Shown: piece after piece, positions 14,724-22,479 of the stretch | Layout of the letters: each line of letters starts with the position of its first letter | Numbering within the stretch: the stretch's first letter is position 1 | Assembly: GCA_036524115.1 (NCBI GenBank) | Contig: DATDCY010000178.1 | Location: forward strand, 1 to 24,598 | DNA length: 24,598 nt | Origin: a bacterium | GTDB taxonomy: Bacteria; JAUVQV01; DATDCY01 | Direction: 5' to 3' | The notes under the pieces: generated by a model | Database searches by the model: none | What the model was told of the DNA's origin: nothing | What the model saw: only the letters and a program-made list of their open reading frames with translations | Program-made: the position numbers and the translations under genes

Positions 14724-15800
14724 TCAGGGGATGCGCACCTTCCTGCGCAGCGCGTTCACCCGCCGCCACTCCTGCGGCTGCTTCCTCATGTTCTCGATCA
14801 GCAGCGGCAGGCGCCGCAGGACGCCGTGGTCCGGGTCGGCCGCCCAGTCGATGCGCCGGCGCGTGCGCGCCATGTCCACGTTCAGCTGCTGGTCGATGTA
14901 GTCCGCCATCCACGAGCGCTCGAAGGGCATCCGGCCGGTCAGCTGCCCGAGCAGCTCGCGCGCGCGGATGCCGGGCCGGGCGAGGGGCACCGGCATGAAC
15001 ACGGGCCGGCGCGGCGCGCCGAACCAGCAGCGGGTGGCCTCCCGGAACAGCTCGAGGTGGGACGTGCAGCCGTCGGGGCTGGCCTGGAGGACCTCGGCGG
15101 GCCGCAGATCGTCGCCGTGCTCGACGACGCGCACGAGGAAGGAGAGCAGGTCCTCCACGTGCAGGTAGGGCACCGCCGAGAGCCCGCGCCCTCCGAGGAT
15201 GCGCGCGTTCCAGCCGTTCGAGCACCAGGCCCGCAGGAAGACGTCGAGCGGTTCGTACTCGCACCAGTCGCTGAAGATCGCCGCGGGTCGGATGATGCAC
15301 GAGGGGACCCGCTCCCGGTATTCGCGGATCAGCGCCTCGCCGCGCTGCTTCGAGCTGCCGTAGGGAAAGGTGGTCGTCGGCTCGGTCTCCTCGGTCACGG
15401 TCGCGCCCGCCGGCGGGAATGGGCAGGCCGCGATCGAGCTGGCGAAGATGAACCGCCGCAGCCGCAGGGGCTCGGCCAGCTCGAGGACGTTGCGCGTGCC
15501 CTCGACGTTCGTGCGGGTGTACTCGGGGCTGTCCTCGCCGCTGAAGTCGTAGTAGGCGGCCAGGTGCAGCAGCAGCTGCGCTCCGCCCTTGTCCCGGATG
15601 CGCGAGAAGACCTCGCGGAGCTGGTCGAGCCGCCCGAGGTCGACCTGGAACCACTCGATCCCCGCCCCCTCGGGCGCGCCGGTCTCCTTCGGGGTGCGCC
15701 GGTCCAGCGCGAAGACGCGGTACTCCTTGCGCAGGTGGCGGACGAGCTGGCCGCCGAGAAAGCCCGTGGCCCCGGTGATGATGACCCACGGCTCCGCCAT
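14724..15800 (-). CDS. NAD(P)-dependent epimerase/dehydratase, extended SDR family
   Basis: A 358-residue Rossmann-fold protein. The dinucleotide motif TGATGFLG is at residues 9-16, an acidic residue follows the second strand (ALDRRT), and the catalytic pair appears as YGSSK, with the active Ser in FASSIAACPF. The overall form is like nucleotide-sugar or sterol-type extended SDRs such as UDP-glucose 4-epimerase relatives, but the substrate cannot be read from sequence. The ATG at 15800 has GGAG seven bases upstream. It starts 22 bases after the mvhA stop, so it is probably the last gene of the mvhDGA operon. A functional tie to the hydrogenase is not obvious; it may simply be carried along. 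Confidence 0.85.
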   Translation of the reverse strand: MAEPWVIITGATGFLGGQLVRHLRKEYRVFALDRRTPKETGAPEGAGIEWFQVDLGRLDQLREVFSRIRDKGGAQLLLHLAAYYDFSGEDSPEYTRTNVEGTRNVLELAEPLRLRRFIFASSIAACPFPPAGATVTEETEPTTTFPYGSSKQRGEALIREYRERVPSCIIRPAAIFSDWCEYEPLDVFLRAWCSNGWNARILGGRGLSAVPYLHVEDLLSFLVRVVEHGDDLRPAEVLQASPDGCTSHLELFREATRCWFGAPRRPVFMPVPLARPGIRARELLGQLTGRMPFERSWMADYIDQQLNVDMARTRRRIDWAADPDHGVLRRLPLLIENMRKQPQEWRRVNALRRKVRIP

Positions 15801-15822
15801 GCCGGATCTCCGTCCCCGCGGA

Positions 15823-17331
15823 TCAGGCGCGAGCCGGCGTCCCGGCGTCGGCGCCGCCGAGCCGCGCGACGACGGCCCCGCGGTGGTCCCGCAGCGTGAC
15901 GGCGATGCTCCCCGGCCCGGGGAAGGCGTGCGCCGCGCAGGAGAGGCACGGGTCGTAGGAGCGGATGACCATCTCGATGCGGTTGAGCAGGCCGTCGCCG
16001 ACCTGCGTCCCCGCCCGGATCAGGCTCCGCGCGGCGCGCGTGATCGACAGCGCCAGCGGCGCGTGGTTGTGCGTGGTGCCGGCGATCAGGTTGACCTCCG
16101 TGAGGATGCCCCGCTCGTCGGTGCGGTAGTGGTGCAGCAGCGTGCCGCGCGGCGCCTCCACGCAGCCGACCCCCTCGCGCGGCGTGCCCGTGACCGGCGC
16201 CCGCACGTCCGGGTCCGTGATCTGCGGATCGGTCGCCAGCTCGAGCATCCGCTCGGCCGCGTAGAGCAGCTCGATCAGGCGCGCCCAGTGCGCCGCGAGC
16301 CGGTAGTGGACCGGCTGGTAGCGGCCGCCGACCTTGCGGGCCCCGAGCGTCTCGAACATGCGCTCGAAGCACTCCTGCGCGCGCGGCGTGGCCAGCGCCC
16401 CGGCGGCGTTCAGGCGCGCCAGCGGCGTCGCGCAGTAGATGCCGCTGTCGGCGCCGGCGACCAGTCCCTTCCAGCCGACGGCCCGCAGGTACGGCAGCTT
16501 CAGGTACGTCCAGGGCTCCACCCGCTCGGCGATGTGCCGGGCGTAGTCCGCGGGCTCGAAGAGGGCCAGCTCGGCGCCGTCCGGGTCGACGACGCGGAGC
16601 CTCCCGTCGTAGAAGTTGAGCCTCCCGGCGGCGTCCACCGTCCCCATGGAATAGGTCCGGTCGGCGAAGCCCTCCGCGACCAGCAGCTCCGCGACTTCGG
16701 GCCGCCGCAGCACCGTGGACTCGAAGAGGCGCATGAACCCGAGGGCCAGCTCCACGTTGCCCCGGGCGATCTCCTCGAAGCGCCGGCGCATCTCCTCGGT
16801 GACGGCCACGCTCCAGCCGCCCGGGAGCCCTGCCGCCGGGTGGACTTTCCTGCCGCCGAGGGTCTGGATCAGCTCGCGGTTGCGCTCGCGGCAGGCCACG
16901 ATCTGCCCGGCGACCTCCGATCCGACGGCCTGGAACACCCCCAGGATCGTCCGCGCCGCGCGCGGCGCGTCGGGGCCGAGGATCAGGTCAGGGCCGGCGA
17001 GCACGAAGAAGTGCGTCGCGTGGTCGGCGACGAAGAAGGCCGAGTAGAACAGCTCGCGGATCTTCTTCGCCGCCGCCGTCGGCTCCGCGCCGTAGAGCGC
17101 GTCCAGCGCCTTGGCCGACGCCATGTGGTGGGCCTCCGGGCACAGGCCGCAAAGCCGGTTGGTGATCCGCGGCATCTCCTCTGCGGGACGCCCGACGCAG
17201 AAGCGCTCGAAGCCGCGCAGCTCCGGGACGATGAAGTAGGCGTTCGCGACCTCGCCCTGCTCGTCGAGGAAGATCTCGACGCGGCCGTGCCCCTCGAGCC
17301 GGGTGAGCGGGTCGATGACGATGCGTTTCAT
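15823..17331 (-). CDS. mvhA: [NiFe] hydrogenase large subunit, MvhA/group 3c type
   Basis: A 502-residue catalytic subunit of a cytoplasmic hydrogenase that splits or makes H2. The L1 motif RLCGLCPEAHH supplies C61 and C64, and the C-terminal L2 motif DPCLSCAAH supplies C462 and C465, together binding the Ni-Fe centre. All four ligands are Cys, not selenocysteine. A 34-residue tail follows the final His and would normally be removed by a maturation protease, which is not encoded here. The N-terminal signature DPLTRLEGHGRVEI is also typical. Assignment to group 3c rests on the adjacent mvhD and mvhG and on nearby hdrA. Its ATG overlaps the mvhG stop by four bases. No signal peptide. Confidence 0.93.
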   Translation of the reverse strand: MKRIVIDPLTRLEGHGRVEIFLDEQGEVANAYFIVPELRGFERFCVGRPAEEMPRITNRLCGLCPEAHHMASAKALDALYGAEPTAAAKKIRELFYSAFFVADHATHFFVLAGPDLILGPDAPRAARTILGVFQAVGSEVAGQIVACRERNRELIQTLGGRKVHPAAGLPGGWSVAVTEEMRRRFEEIARGNVELALGFMRLFESTVLRRPEVAELLVAEGFADRTYSMGTVDAAGRLNFYDGRLRVVDPDGAELALFEPADYARHIAERVEPWTYLKLPYLRAVGWKGLVAGADSGIYCATPLARLNAAGALATPRAQECFERMFETLGARKVGGRYQPVHYRLAAHWARLIELLYAAERMLELATDPQITDPDVRAPVTGTPREGVGCVEAPRGTLLHHYRTDERGILTEVNLIAGTTHNHAPLALSITRAARSLIRAGTQVGDGLLNRIEMVIRSYDPCLSCAAHAFPGPGSIAVTLRDHRGAVVARLGGADAGTPARA

Positions 17332-18362
17332 CCGCGCCCTTCCTCGCCGCCGGCCTTGCGCGTGACGCGGGCGCGCCGCAGCAGCGAGTGCGCCAGGCTG
17401 TAGCCGTAGAAGGTGCCGGCCGGGTCCACGACGGTCGCCATCGCGGCGTCCACCTGCTCTCGCAGCCGCGCGCCCCCGGCCTCGGGGTCGCCCGCGGCGG
17501 TGAGCGCCGCGATCGCCGCGACCATCCTGCCGCCCTGGTCCTCGACGCCGGGCGGCGCGCCGTAGCAGCCGCGGCAGCCCATCGCCACGCGCGGGCACAG
17601 GGCCCCGCAGCCGCCGCGCGTGGCGACGCCGAGGCAGACCAGCCCCTGCTCGAGGAGACAGGCTTTCGGGTCGGGGGCGACTTCGTGCACCCGGTGGAAG
17701 CGCTCCACCCGGCGCGAAAGCCGCTTGCGCGGGCACTCCTCGCAGACGATCGTCTCCAGCGCGCCGAGCACCGACCCCCGGGGGGGCAGCGGCGCGCCGC
17801 CGGCCAGCGCGGCCACGAGGCCGCCGATGGCTTCCGCAACGCGGGGCGACTCGGGGGGACAGCCGGGCAGGTAGTAGTCGACGTTCTCTACCTGGTCCAG
17901 CGTGAGCACCGTGTCGTAGAGCACCGGCAGCTCCAGCGTGCCCTCGGGCACCTGGCTGATCTCGGCCGGGACGACGGCAGCGGGGTTGTCGGTCGACGGT
18001 CCGCCGCGATAGACGGTCTCGCGGATGGCCGCCGCGGTCGTCAGGTTGGCGAGCCCCGGTGCGCACCCTTCGTGGGCGCAGGAGCCGTAGGCCACGAGCA
18101 GCGCGGACTTGCGCCGGAGGAGGTAGGCCATCTGCCGGTTCTCGGAATTGCGGACGGCGCCGTTGAACAGGCACAGGTCGATGGCGCCGTCCGGGAGCGC
18201 CTGGACGTCCGCGAGCTTGAAATCCGCCAGGCAGGGGCAGAAGACGAGCTCAACGGCATCGCCCAGCGCCGCAAGCTTCTCGCCGATGTTGAGCAGCGAG
18301 ACCTCGCAGCCGCCGCACGACGCGGCCCAGTACATCGCGAGGCGCGGCTTGCGGGCGCTCAT
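17328..18362 (-). CDS. mvhG: [NiFe] hydrogenase small subunit, MvhG type
   Basis: A 344-residue electron-transfer subunit carrying the cluster chain from the Ni-Fe site. Visible ligand motifs are WAASCGGCEVSLLN for the proximal cluster, GSCAHEGC and LPGCPP for its remaining ligands, and a cysteine-rich C-terminal part (CEECPRK, CGALCP, MGCRGCYG) for the medial and distal clusters. There is no twin-arginine signal, so it is cytoplasmic as in group 3 hydrogenases. Start ATG 18362 overlaps the mvhD stop by four bases, and its own stop overlaps the mvhA ATG, showing a tightly coupled mvhDGA operon. Confidence 0.92.
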   Translation of the reverse strand: MSARKPRLAMYWAASCGGCEVSLLNIGEKLAALGDAVELVFCPCLADFKLADVQALPDGAIDLCLFNGAVRNSENRQMAYLLRRKSALLVAYGSCAHEGCAPGLANLTTAAAIRETVYRGGPSTDNPAAVVPAEISQVPEGTLELPVLYDTVLTLDQVENVDYYLPGCPPESPRVAEAIGGLVAALAGGAPLPPRGSVLGALETIVCEECPRKRLSRRVERFHRVHEVAPDPKACLLEQGLVCLGVATRGGCGALCPRVAMGCRGCYGAPPGVEDQGGRMVAAIAALTAAGDPEAGGARLREQVDAAMATVVDPAGTFYGYSLAHSLLRRARVTRKAGGEEGRG

Positions 18363-18853
18363 GCGGAGGCGTCCTCCGGCACCGCCGCGTTTCCCGCATC
18401 GAGCCCGGCGCCTTCACCGCCCAGGACCCTCTCGTCCCAGCGCAGGGGCCCGAGCGCCCGCAGTTGGGCGGCCATCCGGTCGACCGCCGCGGCGAAGGCG
18501 GCCGCCTCGGCCGCGCCGACCCAGACGAGCTGCACACGCTCGCGTTCGACGCCGAACTGGTCGAGCAACCGCTGGAGCAGCGCGAACCTCCGGAGCGCCT
18601 TGAGGTTCCCGTCGACATAGTGACAGGCGCCGGGATGGCACCCGGCGATCAGGACGCCGTCGGCGCCGTCGCGCAGGGCGCGCAGGACGAATTCCGGCTC
18701 GACGCGCCCGCTGCACATGACGCGGATCGGCCGCATGCTCGGGGTGTGGCCGGCGCGCGCCATCCCGGCCGCGTCGGCGGCGAGGTAGGCGCACCACGCG
18801 CAGAGGAACCCGACGATCACCGGCTCGCGCGCGCTGCCCTGCGCCTGATCCAT
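18359..18853 (-). CDS. mvhD: MvhD-type iron-sulfur adaptor subunit
   Basis: A 164-residue FrhD/MvhD-family protein that carries electrons from the hydrogenase to HdrA through a [2Fe-2S] cluster. It shows the family motifs FLCAWCAYLAAD near the N-terminus, VMCSGRV in the middle, and IAGCHPGACHY. Its presence as first gene of the operon implies the hydrogenase works with an Hdr complex rather than with NAD. The start is ATG 18853, nine bases after GAGGG; GTG 18859 would leave only three bases and is less likely. A promoter lies just upstream, overlapping the end of the metallophosphoesterase gene. Confidence 0.92.
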   Translation of the reverse strand: MDQAQGSAREPVIVGFLCAWCAYLAADAAGMARAGHTPSMRPIRVMCSGRVEPEFVLRALRDGADGVLIAGCHPGACHYVDGNLKALRRFALLQRLLDQFGVERERVQLVWVGAAEAAAFAAAVDRMAAQLRALGPLRWDERVLGGEGAGLDAGNAAVPEDASA

Positions 18854-18882
18854 CGTCACAGGCCCTCGCTCTCTTGACGAAA

Positions 18883-18911
18883 AGTATTGCGCGCCCCCCG
18901 GGCAAAGTCAA
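18883..18911 (-). promoter_or_regulatory. Putative sigma70 promoter for the mvhDGA operon
   Basis: On the minus strand TTGACT (18906-18911), a 17-base spacer and AATACT (18883-18888) lie 29 bases before the mvhD ATG. The -35 overlaps the stop codon of the upstream gene. Its first 13 bases equal those of the pilT promoter. Confidence 0.5.
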
Positions 18912-20023
18912 AGAACGCCGGGTTCGGCGCGCAGCGTGACGCGCAGGATCTCCCCCGGTGCCCAGAGGCGCATGCGCGTGCCCCAGGTGCCGGTGCCGCG
19001 GCCGACGATGAGCGTCATGCCGCCCACCTCGTAGCGGCCGGCCAGGTACGGGTACTGGAGGCGCACGAGGTAGCCGAACGGCCAGATCTGCCCCGCGTGG
19101 GTGTGTCCCGAGAGCATGAGCCCGACGCCGGCGCGCGCCGCCCGCTCGACCTCCAGAGGCGAGTGGGACAGCAGCACGAGCGCGCCCGGGGGCCGGCCGG
19201 AGACGGCGCCACCGACCGGGTCGCCGCGCTCCTTGGCCCGGCGGCGCGAGGTGAGATCGTCGACGCCCGCCAGGACGAGACCGGGTGCCGCCTCGACCCA
19301 GCGATCGTGCAGGACGCGCACCCCGGCCTCCTCGAGGGTCGCCAGCGCGGCCCCGCCCCCGAAGCGCTCGTGGTTCCCCGTGACGGCGTACACCGCGCGC
19401 GGCGCGCGCAGCCGCCCCAACTCCCGGAGCAGCCGCGTCTCGTCCGCGCCGTGCCCCTCGACGAGGTCACCGAGCAGCACCACGACGTCGGGCCTTTCCG
19501 CCGCGACCTGCGCGCCGCGCGCGGCGAGCCACTCGCCGTCGAGAAGCTCGCCGAGGTGCGTGTCGGAGAGCGCCACGATCACCGTCCCGTCGAGCGCCGC
19601 CGGCAGCCCGCGCAGCCGCACCTCGGACGGGGTCACCACCGGCGGCCGCGTCCCCTGGAAGACCGCGAACCCCGCGAGTGCGGCGCCAGCCGCCAGCGCC
19701 CAGCCGCGCAGCGCCGGCGCGCGCCGCGGGAAGAGGAGGCCGAAGCCGGTGACCACGTCCACCGCGAGCAGCGCCACGGCGATGATGAACAGCGTCGCCA
19801 TCGCCGAGAGGCCGAAGAGCTCGAGCACCGCGCCCGCGCGTCCGCCGCCGCCGTGGAGGAACAGCCGGGGGACCGCGAACGCGAGCCAGAGCGCGCCGGC
19901 GCCAACGAGGAACGCACCGCGGGGGACGCGTCGGCGGATCGCCGGCACCGTCCAGGCCCGGCCGCAGACGTAGAGCAACAGCAGGGTCCAGGCGACAAGG
20001 AGCACCGTGCCGAAGATGCGCAC
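18908..20023 (-). CDS. Membrane-anchored metallophosphoesterase, YkuE/YaeI-like
   Basis: A 371-residue protein with about four N-terminal membrane spans (within residues 1-125) and a C-terminal calcineurin-like phosphoesterase domain. Metal-binding motifs are all visible: SDTHLG (D154, H156), LLGDLVEG (D187), TGNHE (N218, H219), LSHSP and SGHTHAGQ. The domain is probably extracytoplasmic or at the membrane surface; relatives hydrolyse UDP-diacylglucosamine-type lipids or unknown phosphodiesters. The GTG start at 20023 has a poor ribosome-binding site and lies 7 bases after the stop of the DUF294 gene, suggesting translational coupling. The true substrate is unknown. Confidence 0.87.
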   Translation of the reverse strand: MRIFGTVLLVAWTLLLLYVCGRAWTVPAIRRRVPRGAFLVGAGALWLAFAVPRLFLHGGGGRAGAVLELFGLSAMATLFIIAVALLAVDVVTGFGLLFPRRAPALRGWALAAGAALAGFAVFQGTRPPVVTPSEVRLRGLPAALDGTVIVALSDTHLGELLDGEWLAARGAQVAAERPDVVVLLGDLVEGHGADETRLLRELGRLRAPRAVYAVTGNHERFGGGAALATLEEAGVRVLHDRWVEAAPGLVLAGVDDLTSRRRAKERGDPVGGAVSGRPPGALVLLSHSPLEVERAARAGVGLMLSGHTHAGQIWPFGYLVRLQYPYLAGRYEVGGMTLIVGRGTGTWGTRMRLWAPGEILRVTLRAEPGVL

Positions 20024-20030
20024 GCGCGCG

Positions 20031-21935
20031 TTAGCCCCTGGCCTCGATCCCGTACTTCAGGGCGATGTCGTCGAGCGCCTTCGTGATCACGCGGCAGATC
20101 TCCTTGAGCGTTCGCAGCTCGACCGAGCTGAGCCGCCGCGGGTCGACGAAGTTGTCCGGCTCCAGTTCCATCGCGATCTGCTCGTGCTGGTGCCGGATCC
20201 GCAGGAGGGCGACGAACTCGAAGGCGTGGGTCAGGTCGTCGGCGAGCGTCCGGGGGATCGCCTGGGCCGCCTTGAGCACGGCGAGGCGCTCGCTCGTCGA
20301 GGTCTCCAGCAGGTTGTGCTCGAGGCTGAAGAGGCGGGCGATGTTCACCAGCGGCGTGAGGCAGCAGCGCTTGAGATCCAGCTGGTGGGCGTGCTCACCG
20401 TCCTTTTCCACGACGAGCGAGCCGAAGAGGCCGAGCGGGGGACGGAACGCGACCGTCATGTCCGCCATCGCCTGGAGGAAGAGCTGCTGCCCGGGCAGGA
20501 CGCTCCGCAGGTGGTCCCGCAGCGCCGCGGCCAGCCGCAGTTCGCCGTGGAGCCCGCGGAAGTCGAAGAGGTTCGACGCCTTCTGGATCGCGGCGTCGTC
20601 CGGCAGGGAAATCCAGTCGCTGAAGGAGCGCTTCCAGACGCTCAGCGGCTGGCGCCACTGCGGGTTCGAGGCCATGAAGTTGCCGCGGCACCAGGCGAAG
20701 CCGCAGCGCTGGAACGCGTCCACGACGAACTCGGCGAAGCGGCCGAAGTACTCCTGCGCCGCGGACGCCTCCGGGCCGCCGGCCGGGTCGGCGTAGACGA
20801 TGGCGTTGTCCTGGTCGGTCTTGAAAGTCTGCTCCTTGCGCCCGGCGCTGCCGTAGACGATCCAGCAGAACGCCACGGGCGGCGGGCCGAGCGTCGCCAG
20901 CGCCAGGTCGAGCATCCGGTGCTCCAGCCGGTCGTTCACAGCCGAGATGACGCGGACGATGCCCGCTGCGCTCGCCCCTTCGCGCAGGAGCAGCGAGACC
21001 AGGCCCTTGACCTTGCGGCACGAGGACGCGAGCCCCTCGACGGTGGCCTGGTCCTCGATCTCCCGGGCGATGACGAGGGGGGAGGTCCCCTGGAGCACGA
21101 GCAGATCGTGGTTGCTGACGATGCCGGCCAGCCGCTCCCCTTCCATGACCGGGAGGTGGTGGACGTTGTGGCTCATCATCTTCAGCAGGGCCTCGAAGCA
21201 GAAATCCGCGGCGCTCACCGTGATCAGCGGCGCGCTCATGATGGCGCGCACGGGGTCAGCCGGGTCCCGGCGGGCCACCAGGACCCGGTCGCGCAGGTCC
21301 GTCGTCGTCACGATGCCGGCCGGCCGGCCCCCCGCGTCCACGACCACCAGTGAGCCCACCCGGTGCGTCGCCATCAGCTGCGCCGCCTCGGCGACGGAGC
21401 TCGCACCGGGGACGGAGAGCACGTCGCGGCGGGCCAGGTGCCCGACCGGCGTCGTGAAGAGCGCCTTCTCGGAGCCGTCCTGCAATGGCTGCTGCGCGCC
21501 GGGCGCCACGGCGGGCTCCGGTCCGCGCCTCGGGAAATACCCGGGGAGCAGATACTCCCTGATCTGCGGGTGCTCCTCGAGCAGCTTCGAGACGACGGCG
21601 TTGTCGGCCACGTAGCAGACGGTGTCGCGGACGGCCTGCACCGAGGTCTCGATGCCACCGTCCCCCTCGTGCGCGAGGAAGCCGAAGGTGTCGCCGGCGC
21701 TGCGGAAGTCGATCACCTGCTCGGCGCCCGAGCCTGCGCGGGCATAGAGCCGGACGGTCCCTTCCTTGATGATGTACAGGTTGCGGCCGGACGGCACGCC
21801 CTGGCGCAGGATGTGCACGCCGGCGGGGTAGACCTGGATCGAGAGGGCGTCCACGAGGCGCTCCAGCGCCTGCTCGTCCAGCAGGCTGAACGGCAGGTGT
21901 CCTTTGAGAAAGTCCCGAACGCTTGTGCGCAGCAT
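20031..21935 (-). CDS. Cyclic-nucleotide-binding/CBS/DUF294 nucleotidyltransferase-like signalling protein
   Basis: A 634-residue soluble regulator. In order: a cNMP-binding fold (about 1-125, with GRNLYIIKEGTVRLYA), a pair of CBS domains (about 165-290) that often bind adenine nucleotides, a DUF294 nucleotidyltransferase domain with YGSAGRKEQTFKTDQDNA (the GS and D-x-D pattern of GlnD-like enzymes), and the DUF294 C-terminal helical domain (about 480-630). It probably senses energy charge or a nucleotide and may transfer a nucleotide to a partner; no target is proven for the family. In other bacteria this family is often found next to a DnaQ-like exonuclease gene, as here, and near acetate uptake genes. 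Start ATG 21935 has only GGGGAT upstream. It diverges from the response regulator. Confidence 0.88.
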   Translation of the reverse strand: MLRTSVRDFLKGHLPFSLLDEQALERLVDALSIQVYPAGVHILRQGVPSGRNLYIIKEGTVRLYARAGSGAEQVIDFRSAGDTFGFLAHEGDGGIETSVQAVRDTVCYVADNAVVSKLLEEHPQIREYLLPGYFPRRGPEPAVAPGAQQPLQDGSEKALFTTPVGHLARRDVLSVPGASSVAEAAQLMATHRVGSLVVVDAGGRPAGIVTTTDLRDRVLVARRDPADPVRAIMSAPLITVSAADFCFEALLKMMSHNVHHLPVMEGERLAGIVSNHDLLVLQGTSPLVIAREIEDQATVEGLASSCRKVKGLVSLLLREGASAAGIVRVISAVNDRLEHRMLDLALATLGPPPVAFCWIVYGSAGRKEQTFKTDQDNAIVYADPAGGPEASAAQEYFGRFAEFVVDAFQRCGFAWCRGNFMASNPQWRQPLSVWKRSFSDWISLPDDAAIQKASNLFDFRGLHGELRLAAALRDHLRSVLPGQQLFLQAMADMTVAFRPPLGLFGSLVVEKDGEHAHQLDLKRCCLTPLVNIARLFSLEHNLLETSTSERLAVLKAAQAIPRTLADDLTHAFEFVALLRIRHQHEQIAMELEPDNFVDPRRLSSVELRTLKEICRVITKALDDIALKYGIEARG

Positions 21936-22018
21936 ATCCCCGCCCCGGCCGTCCGCTCCTCGCGCTCCTCGCGCCCGCCGCGGGGCCTGGCGCGCCCACG
22001 GGCGCCTGCAACCAGTTT

Positions 22019-22048
22019 ATGTTAGATTTATCCGAGGGATAAAGTCCA
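22019..22048 (-). promoter_or_regulatory. Putative promoter for the DUF294-phosphoesterase unit
   Basis: On the minus strand TGGACT (22043-22048), an 18-base spacer and TAACAT (22019-22024) match four of six positions each. The spacer contains almost the whole palindrome at 22027-22043. Confidence 0.4.
22027..22043. repeat. Hyphenated palindrome TTTATCC-GAG-GGATAAA
   Basis: Perfect 7-base arms around a 3-base centre, in an AT-rich island unlike the surrounding GC-rich DNA. It lies 31 bases before the response regulator ATG and within the spacer of the divergent promoter, the place expected for an operator. A short RNA hairpin is the alternative. Confidence 0.6.
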
Positions 22049-22074
22049 CTTCCAGACGGCAAGGAGGACGGACG

Positions 22075-22452
22075 ATGGCGCGCATCCTCATCGCGGACGA
22101 CGAACCCAACATCGTGCTGGCCCTCGAGCTGCTCATGAAGCGCGAGGGCTACGAGATCCGCACCGTCGCCGACGGCGAGGCCGCGGTGCTGGTGGCCCGC
22201 AGCTTCCGGCCGGACCTGCTGCTGCTCGACGTGATGATGCCGAAGATGGACGGCTACGAGGTCTGCGAGCGCCTGCGCGCCGACCCGGAGCTGAAGGGGA
22301 TGTCGATCGTGATGCTGACGGCGAAGGGCCGCGAAGTCGAGCGGGAGAAGGGGCTGGCCCTCGGCGCCGACCTGTACATCACGAAACCCTTCTCGACGCG
22401 GGACGTCGTCCGCAAGGTGAAGGAGGTCCTGGCCGCGAAGCCGCGCACCTGA
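22075..22452 (+). CDS. Single-domain response regulator (CheY-like)
   Basis: A 125-residue receiver domain with no output domain. The acidic pair D8/D9, phospho-accepting D52 in LLLLDVMMPKMDG, T82 and K104 (YITKPF) are all present, so it should be phosphorylated normally. It would act through protein contact rather than by DNA binding. It is followed after 27 bases by the kinase-like/exonuclease fusion, whose own phospho-acceptor His is missing, so the donor is probably another kinase. A strong AAGGAGG lies seven bases before the ATG. No clear sigma70 promoter could be chosen in the 139-base upstream gap. Confidence 0.93.
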   Translation: MARILIADDEPNIVLALELLMKREGYEIRTVADGEAAVLVARSFRPDLLLLDVMMPKMDGYEVCERLRADPELKGMSIVMLTAKGREVEREKGLALGADLYITKPFSTRDVVRKVKEVLAAKPRT

Positions 22453-22479
22453 CGGCGCCGGCGCGTCCGGGATTGCCCA

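Noticed and set aside
12735-18853. Search for more in-frame UGA codons in hdrA, mvhA, mvhG and mvhD
   Set aside because: All expected cluster and Ni ligand positions that I could see are Cys codons, so no further selenoprotein is called.
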